A stretch of DNA of 64,000 nucleotides from Alicycliphilus sp. UBA6560 (GCA_002434305.1 DJJU01000013.1:124001-188000), one strand, 5' to 3'. Counted from the stretch's first letter, positions 25,934 to 34,846 are shown. Made by a program: numbers and translations. Notes: a model not told the origin generated them from the letters alone.

Positions 25934-27052
25934 TCAGCGCCCTGCCCGCCGCGCCCGCACGGCGGCGGCCAGCGCCTGCAGCAGCGGCACCGTCTGCGCG
26001 AAGCTGATGCAGGCATCCGTCACCGACACGCCGGGCTTCAGGGGCTGGCCGGGCACGATGTCCTGGCGGCCCTCTTCCAGGTGGCTCTCGATCATCACAC
26101 CGGTGATGCGCGCGTCGCCGCCGGCGATCTGCGCCGCCACGTCGTGGCCCACGTCGATCTGGCGCGCGTGCTGCTTGCTGCTGTTGGCGTGCGACAGGTC
26201 GACCATGACCTGCTCGCGCAGGCCACTCTTGGCCAGCAGTTCGCAGGCCGCCTGCACGTGGGCGGCGTCGTAGTTGGGCGCCTTGCCGCCGCGCAGGATG
26301 ACGTGGCAGTCCTGGTTGCCGCGCGTCTCGAAGATGGCCGCCTGGCCCATTTTGGTCATGCCCATGAAGGCGTGCGGCGCGCGCGCGGCCAGCATGGCGT
26401 CGGCGGCCACGCGCACGCCGCCGTCCGTGCCGTTCTTGAAGCCCACCGGGCACGACAGGCCGCTGGCCAGCTGGCGGTGGCTCTGGCTCTCGGTGGTGCG
26501 CGCGCCGATAGCGCCCCAGCTCACCAGGTCGCTGATGAACTGCGGGCTGAGCAGGTCCAGGAATTCCGTGCCCACCGGCAGGCCGACTTCCAGCACGTCC
26601 AGCAGCAGCGCGCGGGCGCGCTCCAGGCCCTCGTTGATGGCGAAGCTGCCGTCCAGGCGCGGGTCGTTGATGTAGCCCTTCCAGCCCACGGTGGTGCGGG
26701 GTTTTTCGAAGTACACCCGCATCACGACCAGCAGATCGCCCGCCAGCGCGTCGGCCTCGGCCTTGAGCCGGCGCGCGTACTGCAGCGCCTCGTCATGGTC
26801 GTGGATGGAGCACGGCCCCACGACGACCACCAGCCGGTCGTCCTGCCCCGCCAGCACGCGGGCGATGGCGCCGCGGCTGTCCTCGACCAGCTGCTGCGCC
26901 GCGGCCGGCGCGGGCAGCCATTCCTGCAGCAGCGCCGGGGTGATGAGCGGGCGCACTCCTGCAATGCGCAGGTCATCAATGCGCGTGGTGTCACGGGTCG
27001 AAAGTGCTTGGGCGCTGCGATGGGAAGGGGGCAAGGGCAAGGGCGTGGTCAT
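25934..27052 (-). CDS. 3-deoxy-7-phosphoheptulonate (DAHP) synthase, class I
   Basis: 372 residues, close to AroF/AroG/AroH length. It joins phosphoenolpyruvate and erythrose 4-phosphate in the first step of the shikimate pathway. Motifs are VVVVGPCSIHDHDEALQYA, MRVYFEKPRTTVGWKGYIND, GARTTESQSHRQLASGLS, PVGFKNGTDGG, MVDLSHANSSKQ and MIESHLEEGRQD. These cover the metal- and PEP-binding residues of the feedback-regulated type I-alpha enzymes. Which aromatic amino acid inhibits it cannot be told from what I see. It is a single gene, convergent with the acyl-CoA dehydrogenase module and divergent from the TRAP cluster. Confidence 0.95.
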   Translation of the reverse strand: MTTPLPLPPSHRSAQALSTRDTTRIDDLRIAGVRPLITPALLQEWLPAPAAAQQLVEDSRGAIARVLAGQDDRLVVVVGPCSIHDHDEALQYARRLKAEADALAGDLLVVMRVYFEKPRTTVGWKGYINDPRLDGSFAINEGLERARALLLDVLEVGLPVGTEFLDLLSPQFISDLVSWGAIGARTTESQSHRQLASGLSCPVGFKNGTDGGVRVAADAMLAARAPHAFMGMTKMGQAAIFETRGNQDCHVILRGGKAPNYDAAHVQAACELLAKSGLREQVMVDLSHANSSKQHARQIDVGHDVAAQIAGGDARITGVMIESHLEEGRQDIVPGQPLKPGVSVTDACISFAQTVPLLQALAAAVRARRAGR

Positions 27053-27181
27053 AGCCGGCGATTGTCATGCGCGGCCCCGGGCGCTGGCGCGGCAGCGAGA
27101 GAGGATCGAATCCGATATTCGGGGAAAACCCTGAGCAGATTCTGCATCCATATCCTGTTTATGCACACTAAACTTCAATTT

Positions 27182-27211
27182 TGCATACAAAACACAGAAC
27201 TGCATACGAAA
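27182..27211. promoter_or_regulatory. Paired TGCATACNAAA sites upstream of the TRAP operon
   Basis: TGCATACAAAA (27182-27192) and TGCATACGAAA (27201-27211) are direct repeats 19 bp apart in an AT-rich stretch just before dctQ. The first, as TTGCATACAA, is also a partial dyad. They are plausible operators for the GntR/FCD regulator encoded in the same cluster. The assignment is by position only. Confidence 0.45.
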
Positions 27212-27227
27212 TGACATGGAGCTGGTC

Positions 27228-27788
27228 ATGAACCGCCTGTTGAATGTTTACTGCCGAGCCCTCGAAGCCGTGTGCGCGCTATTCATGGCCGCCATGGTGA
27301 TCCTGGTGTTTGGGAACGTGGTGCTGCGCTACTTCTTCAACACCGGCTGGCTGATCTCCGAGGAGCTGTCGCGCTGGCTGTTTGTCTGGATGGTTTTCAT
27401 GGGCGCCGTAGTGGTCATGCGTGAGCGCGGCCATATGGGCACCGACATGGTGGTGGTGAGGCTGCCGGCCTGGGCGCAGCGCCTGTGCCTGGTGGTGGCG
27501 CAGGTCGTGATGCTCTACATCACCTGGCTCATGGCCACGGGCAGCTGGAGCCAGGTCATGGTGAATTGGGAGACCGAGGCTCCTGTGAGTGGTCTGTCCG
27601 TCTCGATCTTTTATTTCGCAGGCGTGCTGTTTGCCGCATCCACGCTGCTCATCCTGCTGCACCAGCTCTGGCTGAACTTGAGCGGCAGGCTGTCGAACGC
27701 CGAATTGGTGATGGTGCACGAGTCCGAGGAGACGGCGCACCTGGTGCTGCCTGCCGCTTCGGACAGCACCACGGACGAACGCCGCTAG
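27228..27788 (+). CDS. TRAP transporter small permease (DctQ-type)
   Basis: 186 residues from the ATG at 27228, which has GGAG 6 nt upstream. An in-frame ATG at 27216 has no ribosome site and is an alternative. Four hydrophobic segments are evident, with the family-typical EELSRWLFVWMVFMGAVVVM and RERGHMGTDMVV. TRAP small permeases join the large permease and a periplasmic DctP protein for Na+-driven uptake of organic acids. It is followed 18 bp later by dctM. The DctP protein is encoded further down (31238). Confidence 0.9.
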   Translation: MNRLLNVYCRALEAVCALFMAAMVILVFGNVVLRYFFNTGWLISEELSRWLFVWMVFMGAVVVMRERGHMGTDMVVVRLPAWAQRLCLVVAQVVMLYITWLMATGSWSQVMVNWETEAPVSGLSVSIFYFAGVLFAASTLLILLHQLWLNLSGRLSNAELVMVHESEETAHLVLPAASDSTTDERR

Positions 27789-27806
27789 GCCAACCAGGAG
27801 ATCCTA

Positions 27807-29087
27807 ATGACGGTGTTCATCTTTGTAGGCGCGCTGCTGGCGGCCATGGCCATCGGCATGCCGATTGCGTATGCGCTGCTTTTTTCGGGTGTGGCTCTCA
27901 TGCTGCACCTGGATCTGTTCGATGCACAGATCCTGGCCCAGAACGTGATCAATGGCTCGGATAGCTTTCCGCTGCTGGCCGTGCCTTTCTTCATGCTGGC
28001 AGGCGAAATCATGAACGTGGGCGGCCTGTCCAAGCGCATCGTCAATCTGGCGATCACCCTGGTAGGGCACCGCCGTGGCGGCCTGGGATTTGTGGCCATC
28101 ATCGCGGCGTGCCTGATGGCCGCCTTGTCGGGCTCGGCCGTGGCCGATACCGCTGCGCTGTCGGCCTTGCTGCTGCCGATGATGGTCAAGGCCGGGCACG
28201 ACAAGGCGCGGGCCGGCGGGCTGATCGCCTCGGCCGGCATCATCGCGCCGGTCATCCCGCCGTCCATCGGCCTCGTGGTGTTCGGGGTGGCGGCCAACGT
28301 TTCCATCGGCAAGCTGTTCATGGCCGGCATCGTGCCCGGCCTGCTGATGGGAATTTCCATTGCAGTGGCTTGGTGGTTGGTCGCGTCCCGGGAGAACGTC
28401 GCCCTGCCTCCCGCATCGACTGCCCGTGAAAAGCTGCATGCCCTCAGGGAATCGGTTTGGGCCCTGGGCCTGCCGGTCATCGTGCTGTTCGGGCTGAGGT
28501 TCGGCATCTTCACGCCGACGGAGGCCGCGGTGGTGGCTGCGGTGTACGCGTTGCTGGTCTCCACCGTGGTGTACCGGGAAATCAGCCTGCGCCAGATGTA
28601 TGCCGTGTTTGTCTCGGCAGCCAAGATCACCTCGGTGATCATGTTCCTGGTGGCCGCATCCATGGTGTCCGCGTGGCTCATCACCGTGGCCGACATCCCG
28701 GACCAGGTCATCGAACTGCTCCAGCCCTTCATGGGCAACCCCACCCTGCTGCTGGTCGCCATCATGGTGCTGGTGATGGTCGTGGGCACGGCCATGGACA
28801 TGATGCCCACCATCCTCATCCTGACCCCCGTGCTGATGCCCGTCGTCAAGGAGGCGGGGATCGATCCGGTGTACTTCGGCGTGTTGTTCATCATGAACAA
28901 CGCCATCGGCCTGGTCACTCCGCCGGTGGGCTCGGTATTGAACGTGGTGGCGGGCGTGGGAAAGATGCGCCTGGACCAAGTGGCCAAGGGCGTGCTGCCC
29001 TTCATGGCCGCTCAGTTCATCGTCATGTTTCTGTTGGTGCTGTTCCCCGCCATCGTGATGGTGCCGCTGAACTTCCTGACCAACTGA
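27807..29087 (+). CDS. TRAP transporter large permease (DctM-type)
   Basis: 426 residues, about twelve hydrophobic segments, the normal length for DctM. It opens MTVFIFVGALLAAMAIGMPI and has FPLLAVPFFMLAGEIMN, SGSAVADTAALSALLLPMM, IIAPVIPPSIGLVVFG, GIFTPTEAAVVAAVYALLVS and VVGTAMDMMPTILILTPVLM. It forms the transport path with the small permease upstream. AGGAGATCCTA precedes the ATG. The substrate is presumably the acid degraded by the downstream FAH and SDR enzymes. Confidence 0.94.
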   Translation: MTVFIFVGALLAAMAIGMPIAYALLFSGVALMLHLDLFDAQILAQNVINGSDSFPLLAVPFFMLAGEIMNVGGLSKRIVNLAITLVGHRRGGLGFVAIIAACLMAALSGSAVADTAALSALLLPMMVKAGHDKARAGGLIASAGIIAPVIPPSIGLVVFGVAANVSIGKLFMAGIVPGLLMGISIAVAWWLVASRENVALPPASTAREKLHALRESVWALGLPVIVLFGLRFGIFTPTEAAVVAAVYALLVSTVVYREISLRQMYAVFVSAAKITSVIMFLVAASMVSAWLITVADIPDQVIELLQPFMGNPTLLLVAIMVLVMVVGTAMDMMPTILILTPVLMPVVKEAGIDPVYFGVLFIMNNAIGLVTPPVGSVLNVVAGVGKMRLDQVAKGVLPFMAAQFIVMFLLVLFPAIVMVPLNFLTN

Positions 29088-29106
29088 TCCCTATCCGCGT
29101 TTCGCC

Positions 29107-29796
29107 ATGAATACCAAGGTATCCCCCAAATCCACCAGCCTGGATGTCTTCGAGGCCGTGAGCGCCCACCTGAGCGAGCTGCGCGCGGCTATCACCGAGC
29201 CCGTGCGTGTGCGCGAGGAGGATCTGGCCAGCCAGCTGGGCGTGAGCCGCACTCCGGTGCGCGAGGCGCTCATCCGGCTTGACAGTACGGGGCTCATCAG
29301 CCTGCGCCCAGGACGGGGCGCGCTGCTGCAGCCTGTCAGCGACCGCGACTACCTGGAATGGCTGCAGCTGCGCGAGCAACTGGAGGGTTTCGCCGCACGC
29401 GAAGCAGCGCTCAATGCCTCGCAGCGCGACGTCCAGACGCTGCGCGCCCTGTTCGAGCCGTTCCTGGAGCCGGGCGTGGCGGAAGCGAAGGCTGCCGAAT
29501 ACTCGCAGGCCAACGTCGCCTTCCACACGGAAGTCATCCGCCTGGCGCGCAACCACCTGCTGGAGCGCGTATGGGCGTCTTTTGGCCACCGCCAGACCAG
29601 CTACCGGCGGCGGACCATCGCCCGCCTGCACCGCAGCGCTGATTCGCTGCGAGAACACCTGCAGATCATCGACGCCATTGAGCGGCGTGACGCCGACCAG
29701 GCCGAGGCCCTGGCGCGCGCCCATGTCCACGAGCTGTACGTGGCGGTCGAGCAATCCAGTGCGCCCAGCACGCATTCCTCGGAATTTCCCCACTGA
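29107..29796 (+). CDS. GntR-family regulator (FadR/FCD subfamily)
   Basis: 229 residues. The N-terminal winged HTH reads REEDLASQLGVSRTPVREAL and is followed by RPGRGALLQPVS. The C-terminal all-helical FCD domain has LREQLEGFAAREAAL and a spread of His residues (FHTEVIRLARNH, LREHLQIIDAIERRD) that bind a metal in this subfamily. FCD regulators usually respond to organic acids and control their catabolic genes. It sits inside the operon between dctM and the FAH-family gene, so it likely controls this cluster. Confidence 0.92.
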   Translation: MNTKVSPKSTSLDVFEAVSAHLSELRAAITEPVRVREEDLASQLGVSRTPVREALIRLDSTGLISLRPGRGALLQPVSDRDYLEWLQLREQLEGFAAREAALNASQRDVQTLRALFEPFLEPGVAEAKAAEYSQANVAFHTEVIRLARNHLLERVWASFGHRQTSYRRRTIARLHRSADSLREHLQIIDAIERRDADQAEALARAHVHELYVAVEQSSAPSTHSSEFPH

Positions 29797-29807
29797 TACA
29801 AGACCCC

Positions 29808-30725
29808 ATGAAGTTTCTCAATTTCCTCCACGCCGAGCACGGCGCACGCCTGGGAGCGCTGGTAAGCGACGAACATGTACTCGACCTGACTGCAGCCTGG
29901 CCCCAGCAGCCGGCGCCTGCCTCGGTCGACGAACTCATCGCGGCAGGTGATGCAGCCTTGGCTGAGGCGAAAAAGCTGTTGGAAGCGGCCAGCGCGGGCA
30001 TCGGACGCAAGAGCATGGACAACGTGCTGGACTACGCCACGACCGCCCTGCTGCCGCCGGTCGCCTCCACGGGACGCAATATCTTCAACGTTGGCCGCAA
30101 CTACCGCGACCACATCATCGAAGGCAACCTGGCCAATGGCCGTCCAGCCGACGCCTTTCCAAAGGCCATCGAATTTTTCACCAAGCCTCGCACCGCCCTG
30201 TTGGAGCACCGGGGAGGGATCCAGCGCCACGGCAGGCTTTCCGACAGCCTGGACTATGAGGTGGAGCTGGCTATCGTCATCGGCAAGGGGGGGCGCGACA
30301 TCCCGGCCGAGAGGGCGCATGAGCACGTGTTCGGCTACACCATCGTGAACGATGTGACGGCGCGGGATCTGCAGCGGTTGCACGGCCAGTGGTTCAAGGG
30401 CAAGAGCCTGGACAGCAGCTGCCCGATAGGCCCGGTGGTGGTGCATGCCAGCGCCATCGGCAATCCGGATGCCCTGGATCTGGCACTGGAGGTGGACGGC
30501 GAGGAGCGCCAGAACGACAACACCAGCTCCATGCTTTTCGATGTGGCCAGCGTCATCGCTCAGCTGTCGGCAGGCATGACCCTGATACCCGGGGACGTCA
30601 TCGCCACCGGTACCCCCAAGGGCGTGGGTTTCGCTCAGCGTCCGCCGCGCTGCCTGCAGGTTGGCCAGACCGTGCGTGCCCGCATCGAGGGCATCGGCGA
30701 GCTGGTCAACGTCGTCGTCGAGTAA
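29808..30725 (+). CDS. Fumarylacetoacetate hydrolase (FAH) family protein
   Basis: 305 residues. The FAH C-terminal fold is marked by NIFNVGRNYRDHIIEGN, the metal-binding DYEVELAIVIGKGGRDI, YTIVNDVTARDLQR, DSSCPIGPVVV and GDVIATGTPKGVGF. Members cleave or hydrate diketo acids or decarboxylate oxaloacetate (for example ureidoglycolate lyase-like, 2-keto-4-pentenoate hydratase-like and acylpyruvase-like enzymes). The KGKSLDSSCPIGP stretch is typical of the hydrolase/acylpyruvase branch. In this cluster it probably breaks down a keto-acid intermediate formed by the SDR enzymes. Confidence 0.92.
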   Translation: MKFLNFLHAEHGARLGALVSDEHVLDLTAAWPQQPAPASVDELIAAGDAALAEAKKLLEAASAGIGRKSMDNVLDYATTALLPPVASTGRNIFNVGRNYRDHIIEGNLANGRPADAFPKAIEFFTKPRTALLEHRGGIQRHGRLSDSLDYEVELAIVIGKGGRDIPAERAHEHVFGYTIVNDVTARDLQRLHGQWFKGKSLDSSCPIGPVVVHASAIGNPDALDLALEVDGEERQNDNTSSMLFDVASVIAQLSAGMTLIPGDVIATGTPKGVGFAQRPPRCLQVGQTVRARIEGIGELVNVVVE

Positions 30726-30789
30726 CGCCGTGGCCCCCGGGCCCGCCCGGTTTCCTGCTTTCCGCTCTTCCTAAGCACAAGGAGTTCCC

Positions 30790-31191
30790 ATGACTTTAAT
30801 GACCCCCTTCCTGCCCAACGCCGATCAGTACGGGCCACTTGATTCTCGCAACATGGCCGTGGACGACCTGCCGTGGAAGCCGACTCCCACGCCCGGCATC
30901 GACATGAAAGTGCTGGTGCAGGACGAGGAAACCGGGCTGCTGACCGCCTTGTTCCGGTGGCAGCCGGGCACGGAGCTCGCGCTGCACGAGCACGTGGAAA
31001 TCGAGCAGAGCTATGTACTCGAGGGCGAGTTCGAGGACGACGACGGTGTTTACCCGGCAGGCAACTTCGTCTGGCGTCCCAAGGGCCACCGCCACGTCGC
31101 GCGCTCACCCAAGGGCGCGCTGGTGCTGTGCTTCTTTCTCAAGCCCAACAAGTTCCTGGGCGGGAAGCTGGACGGCCAGGAGCTGAAGTAA
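30790..31191 (+). CDS. Cupin-domain protein (ChrR-like)
   Basis: 133 residues with AAGGAG 6 nt before the ATG. It is a single small beta-barrel cupin with metal-ligand motifs LALHEHVEIEQSYVLEGEFE and WRPKGHRHVARSPKGALVL. Related proteins include the ChrR-type cupin and small acetophenone dioxygenase-like cupins. It may be an isomerase, a dioxygenase or a metabolite-binding protein. It lies between the FAH enzyme and the DctP binding protein, so it belongs to the same pathway. The specific reaction is unknown. Confidence 0.85.
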   Translation: MTLMTPFLPNADQYGPLDSRNMAVDDLPWKPTPTPGIDMKVLVQDEETGLLTALFRWQPGTELALHEHVEIEQSYVLEGEFEDDDGVYPAGNFVWRPKGHRHVARSPKGALVLCFFLKPNKFLGGKLDGQELK

Positions 31192-31237
31192 CCCCTTCGG
31201 CAGACCACATACATCAACGCAAAGGAGACAAACCATC

Positions 31238-32275
31238 ATGACCCCATCCCGCACCCTGCCCCGCATCCGCCATCTGGCCCTCGCACTGGTGGCTGGCACT
31301 CTTGCCGTCGGCAGCCTGCAGGCCCAGGCACAGGACATCCGCGAGCGCAAGATCAAGTTCAGCTACGCCGTGGCCAAGGACAACCCGATCGGCCTGGCTG
31401 TAGACAAGTACGCCGAGCTCGTCAGCGCCAAGAGCGGCGGCAAGATCAAGGTCACCGGCTATCCGAACGCCACGCTGGGCAATGAGATTCAATCCATGGC
31501 CTCCGCCCAGGGCGGCATTCTGGAGATGTCCGTGGTGTCCACCGCCGGCGCCGCCGGCAACGTGAAGGAACTGGCGGTCTTCGATCTGCCGTTCCTGTTC
31601 CGCACCGAAAAGGAAGCGGACGCGGTCGTGGATGGCGAAGTGGGCCAGTCGCTGCTGAAGAAGTTCTCGGAAAAGAACCTCATCGGCCTGTGCTACATGG
31701 ACTACGGCTTCCGCCAGGTGACGAACAGCAAGCACCCCATCCAGCGCCTGGAGGATTTCCGCGACCTGAAGCTGCGTACGCTGCAAAACCGCGTGTACAT
31801 CGACATCTTCAAGGCGCTGGGCGCCACGCCGCTGCCCCTGCCCTATCCGGAGACCTATACGGCGCTGGAAACGAAGGCCATCGACGGGCAGGAAAGCGCC
31901 TATCTGGTGACCAAGTCCAGTTCCTACCAGGACATCCAGACCTACCTGACCGAAACCCGCCACGTCTACCTGCCCGCTGTGGTGCTGGTCAGCAAGAAGT
32001 TCTGGGACCGGTTGAGCCCTGCGGAGCACGAGGTGCTGGAGGCGTCGTGCAAGGAGGCCTCGGCCTATCACCGCACCGTCAGCCGCAAGATGGAAGCCGA
32101 TGTGGTCAAGGAACTGGTCAAGGCCGGCATGAAGTTCAACACGATCGACCCTGCGGAGCACGCCCGCATGGTGCAGGCGACTGCGCCGGTGATTGAGAAG
32201 TACAAGCCTGAGCTGGGTGCCGAGCTGGTCAGCAAGACCATGGCCACCATCGAAAAAGTGCGCAAGGCTCAGTGA
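31238..32275 (+). CDS. TRAP transporter periplasmic binding protein (DctP-type)
   Basis: 345 residues with a signal peptide ending around QAQAQD (about residue 30) and a strong AAAGGAGACAA ribosome site. Family blocks are FSYAVAKDNPIGLAVDKYAE, GYPNATLGNEIQSMASAQGG, DLPFLFRTEKEADAVVDGE, YMDYGFRQVTNSKHPI and RTLQNRVYIDIFKALGATPL; the latter region includes the conserved Arg that anchors a carboxylate. It would deliver the substrate to the DctQM pair encoded 3.5 kb upstream in the same cluster. Confidence 0.94.
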   Translation: MTPSRTLPRIRHLALALVAGTLAVGSLQAQAQDIRERKIKFSYAVAKDNPIGLAVDKYAELVSAKSGGKIKVTGYPNATLGNEIQSMASAQGGILEMSVVSTAGAAGNVKELAVFDLPFLFRTEKEADAVVDGEVGQSLLKKFSEKNLIGLCYMDYGFRQVTNSKHPIQRLEDFRDLKLRTLQNRVYIDIFKALGATPLPLPYPETYTALETKAIDGQESAYLVTKSSSYQDIQTYLTETRHVYLPAVVLVSKKFWDRLSPAEHEVLEASCKEASAYHRTVSRKMEADVVKELVKAGMKFNTIDPAEHARMVQATAPVIEKYKPELGAELVSKTMATIEKVRKAQ

Positions 32276-33069
32276 ACGTGGCCAGCGCAACCCTGCAGCA
32301 GGGCTTCCAGGGCCTGCGTGTCATGGTGACGGCGGGGGCTTCGGGCATCGGTCTGGCTATTGCCCAGGCCTTTGCCCAGGCGGGTGCACGCGTGCAGGTC
32401 AGCGATCTGTCCGCCGAAGCCCTGCAGGCCGCCTTGCCCACGCTGCCCGGCGGTGGCGGCTGGTGCATGGATGCGTCGCAGCCCGGCGATGTGGACGCCT
32501 GGTTTGCACACGCCCTTGAAGTGCTGGGCGGACTGGACGTGCTGGTGAACAACGTAGGCATCGCCGGCCCGACGTCGCGCATCGAGGACATCGAGCCGCA
32601 TGAATGGGACGAGACCCTGGCGGTCAACCTGCGCAGCCAGTACCTGTGTGTGCGCCGCGCCGTGCCGGCGCTGCGCGCCTCGGACTGCGCCACCATCATC
32701 AACCTCAGCTCGGTGGCCGGCCGCCTGGGATACCCGCTGCGCACGCCCTATGCGGCGTCCAAATGGGCCGTGATCGGGCTGACCCAAAGCCTGGCCCTGG
32801 AGCTGGGCGACGACGACATCACCGTGAACGCCATCCTGCCCGGCATCGTGGACAGCGAGCGTTCGCGCAGCGTGACGGCAGCCAAGGCGCGCGCGCGCCA
32901 GATCAGCGAGGCCGAGATGCTCCAGGAAATCCTGGAGAACGTGGCCCTGCACCGCAAGGTGCCGCTGGCCGATGTGGCCGATACCGCCCTGTTCCTCGCC
33001 TCCCGCGCGGGACGCAGCTTCACCGGCCAGAGCCTGAACGTCTGCGCCGGCATCCAGTCCCTGCGCTGA
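32272..33069 (+). CDS. Short-chain dehydrogenase/reductase (SDR)
   Basis: 265 residues starting at GTG, overlapping the dctP stop by 4 nt (GTGA). A second GTG two codons later is an alternative. It has the Rossmann motif VTAGASGIGLAIAQAFAQAG, NNVGIAGPT, the catalytic Ser in NLSSVAGRLGYP and YAASKWAVIGLTQSLALELG (Tyr and Lys). It is a cytoplasmic NAD(P)-dependent alcohol or ketone oxidoreductase. With the second SDR next door it probably oxidises hydroxyl groups of the imported compound. Confidence 0.92.
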   Translation: MNVASATLQQGFQGLRVMVTAGASGIGLAIAQAFAQAGARVQVSDLSAEALQAALPTLPGGGGWCMDASQPGDVDAWFAHALEVLGGLDVLVNNVGIAGPTSRIEDIEPHEWDETLAVNLRSQYLCVRRAVPALRASDCATIINLSSVAGRLGYPLRTPYAASKWAVIGLTQSLALELGDDDITVNAILPGIVDSERSRSVTAAKARARQISEAEMLQEILENVALHRKVPLADVADTALFLASRAGRSFTGQSLNVCAGIQSLR

Positions 33070-33082
33070 AGAAATCCTCTGC

Positions 33083-33865
33083 ATGTCTACACCATCGTAT
33101 TTCCACAAGACCTTCGGCCTGCACGGCCGCACCGCCTGCGTCACGGGAAGCGCGTCCGGCCTGGGCCTGGCGATCGCCCGGCATCTGGGACTGGCGGGGG
33201 CGCGTGTCGTCATCAACGACCTGGACGAGGAGCGCTGTCTTGCGGCCGTCCAGCTGCTGGCGGCCGAGGGCGTCGAGGCGCAGCACGCCGTGTTCAACGT
33301 GTCCCAGGCGGAGGGGGTGTCCCAGGCCGTGGACGCACTTGCGGCCCAGGGGTGGGCGCCTGACATCCTGGTCAGCAACGCCGGCAACCAGAACCGCAAG
33401 CCGGTGACCGAGATGGCTCTGCCCGAGTGGCAATCGCTCTTCGACGTGCATGTGAATGGGGCCTTCAACTGCGCCCACGCGATGCTGCCGCACATGGCCC
33501 GCCAGGGGTTTGGCCGCATCGTGCTGATGTCGTCCGTCGCGGGGCAGGCCTGCATGCCGGGCATTGCGGCCTACGCGTCGGCCAAGGGAGCCATCGCCGC
33601 CTTCACCCGTGCCTTGGCCGTGGAATACGGCGCTGCCGGCATCACCAGCAATGCCCTCGCCCCGGGCTTCGTCCGCACCCAGTTCACCCGTGGACTGCAG
33701 GAGCGCGAAGGCTTCGATGGCTTCCTGCAAAGCGCGGTGCCCCTGGCCCGCTGGGGCGAGCCGGACGACATTGCTCCTGCCGTGGTGTACCTGGCCTCTC
33801 CGGCCGGGGCTTTTGTGAACGGGCATGTGATTGCCATCGACGGCGGCATGCTGGCGCGCATGTGA
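33083..33865 (+). CDS. Short-chain dehydrogenase/reductase (SDR)
   Basis: 260 residues. Motifs are VTGSASGLGLAIARHLGLAG, SNAGNQNRKPV, LMSSVAGQACMPGIAAYASA with the KGAIAAFTRALAVEY helix, and a C-terminal YLASPAGAFVNGHVIAIDGG. The overall pattern resembles gluconate 5-dehydrogenase/3-oxoacyl-ACP reductase-like members, suggesting a sugar-acid-type or hydroxy-acid substrate, but this is not decisive. It lies 13 bp after the first SDR, in the same operon. Confidence 0.92.
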   Translation: MSTPSYFHKTFGLHGRTACVTGSASGLGLAIARHLGLAGARVVINDLDEERCLAAVQLLAAEGVEAQHAVFNVSQAEGVSQAVDALAAQGWAPDILVSNAGNQNRKPVTEMALPEWQSLFDVHVNGAFNCAHAMLPHMARQGFGRIVLMSSVAGQACMPGIAAYASAKGAIAAFTRALAVEYGAAGITSNALAPGFVRTQFTRGLQEREGFDGFLQSAVPLARWGEPDDIAPAVVYLASPAGAFVNGHVIAIDGGMLARM

Positions 33866-33912
33866 GCGTGCTTCACCCCCCTCAGTCTGCAAAATTAAAA
33901 GGAGGCTACCCC

Positions 33913-34212
33913 GTGTACATGCACATCGTCATGATGGAGTTCGTCCCAGGCACCGATGCCGCGTTCTTTCAGAAGGTGGAAGACTACGCCGAGCGCATCC
34001 GCAAGGAATGCCAGGGCGTCCGGCTGTATCACTTCGGCGCCAATGAAGCTGCCAGATCGCAGGGCTACACGCACGCCGTCGTGTCCGCGTTCGACGATGC
34101 GCCCACGCACGACGCCTACCAAGTCAGCAAGGCCCATGTAGAGATGAAGACCTATATGGGCCCCAGCATTCAGCGCCTCGTGGTCTACGACGGGGCTGCC
34201 CCGCTGCTATGA
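33913..34212 (+). CDS. Dabb (stress-responsive alpha/beta barrel) domain protein
   Basis: 99 residues. I chose the GTG at 33913 because GGAGG lies 7 nt before it; an in-frame ATG six bases later is the alternative. The core MHIVMMEFVPGTDAAFFQKV, GVRLYHFGANEAARSQGYTH and DDAPTHDAYQVSKAHVEMK is a dimeric ferredoxin-like Dabb fold. Members occur in sugar and aromatic catabolic operons, where their enzymatic role is often unclear. It is the last gene of the TRAP cluster. Confidence 0.88.
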   Translation: MYMHIVMMEFVPGTDAAFFQKVEDYAERIRKECQGVRLYHFGANEAARSQGYTHAVVSAFDDAPTHDAYQVSKAHVEMKTYMGPSIQRLVVYDGAAPLL

Positions 34213-34225
34213 AGGTGCGCCGCAC

Positions 34226-34708
34226 TTACGGCCGCCGAAAGCGCGCGTTCTGCTGGGCCCAGTAGCGCGAGTTCAGGGAGTCCAGCCGCACCGTGCCGCC
34301 GCTGGAGGGCGCGTGCACGAAGCGGCCCTCGCCCACGTAGATGCCCGCATGCGTGGCCGCGCTACGGCCGAAGACCACCAGGTCGCCGGTGCGCAGGTCG
34401 CCCTGGCCGATCTCCGCGCCAAAGCCGCTGAGCTGCGCCACCGTGCGCGGCGGCGCCACGCCGGCGCGGTGGGTGTAGACATAGCCGATCAGGCCGCTGC
34501 AGTCGAAGCCGCCCTCGGGCGTGTTGCCGCCGTAGCGGTAGGGCGTGCCGACCAGGCCCAGGGCGTGGATGGCGATGTCGCTGGATTGCTCGGGCGACAG
34601 GCGCGAATAGGCGGGCGCGCGCGTGCCGCCGGGCGGGGACGAAGCGCAGCCAGCCAGCACGGCGGCCAGTGCCAGGGCGGCAGCGGAAGCGGGAAAGCGA
34701 CGGGCCAT
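34226..34708 (-). CDS. NlpC/P60 (C40) cell-wall peptidase, lipoprotein
   Basis: 160 residues. The ATG at 34708 gives a lipoprotein signal ending LAAVLAGC (Cys21). Catalytic residues are Cys70 in GGFDCSGLIGYVY, His120 in AATHAGIYVG and His132 in RFVHAPSSGG. The spacing matches gamma-D-glutamyl-diaminopimelate or related peptidoglycan endopeptidases of the Spr/YafL type. It acts in the periplasm, anchored to a membrane. It is a single gene, convergent with the TRAP cluster. Confidence 0.9.
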   Translation of the reverse strand: MARRFPASAAALALAAVLAGCASSPPGGTRAPAYSRLSPEQSSDIAIHALGLVGTPYRYGGNTPEGGFDCSGLIGYVYTHRAGVAPPRTVAQLSGFGAEIGQGDLRTGDLVVFGRSAATHAGIYVGEGRFVHAPSSGGTVRLDSLNSRYWAQQNARFRRP

Positions 34709-34792
34709 GCGGCCGAGGATAGCGGCAGTGCACCGCCGGGTGGGCCCAGGGCCGCGCGCACTGCCGCGGCGCCAGGCAAAGTTTGAAGTAAA

Positions 34793-34846
34793 AAAGCTGC
34801 CCACGCCTTGCTGGCAAAGCGCGGAAAGCTCCTCAAACGATAGCAA
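34793..34846 (+). repeat. Diverged copy of the ~50-bp palindromic repeat (uncertain)
   Basis: AAAAAAGCTGCCCACGCCTTG, loop, AAAGCGCGGAAAGCTCC and a trailing CGATAGC resemble the family at 25867-25918, but the stem is imperfect. It lies between two minus-strand genes. Confidence 0.35.
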
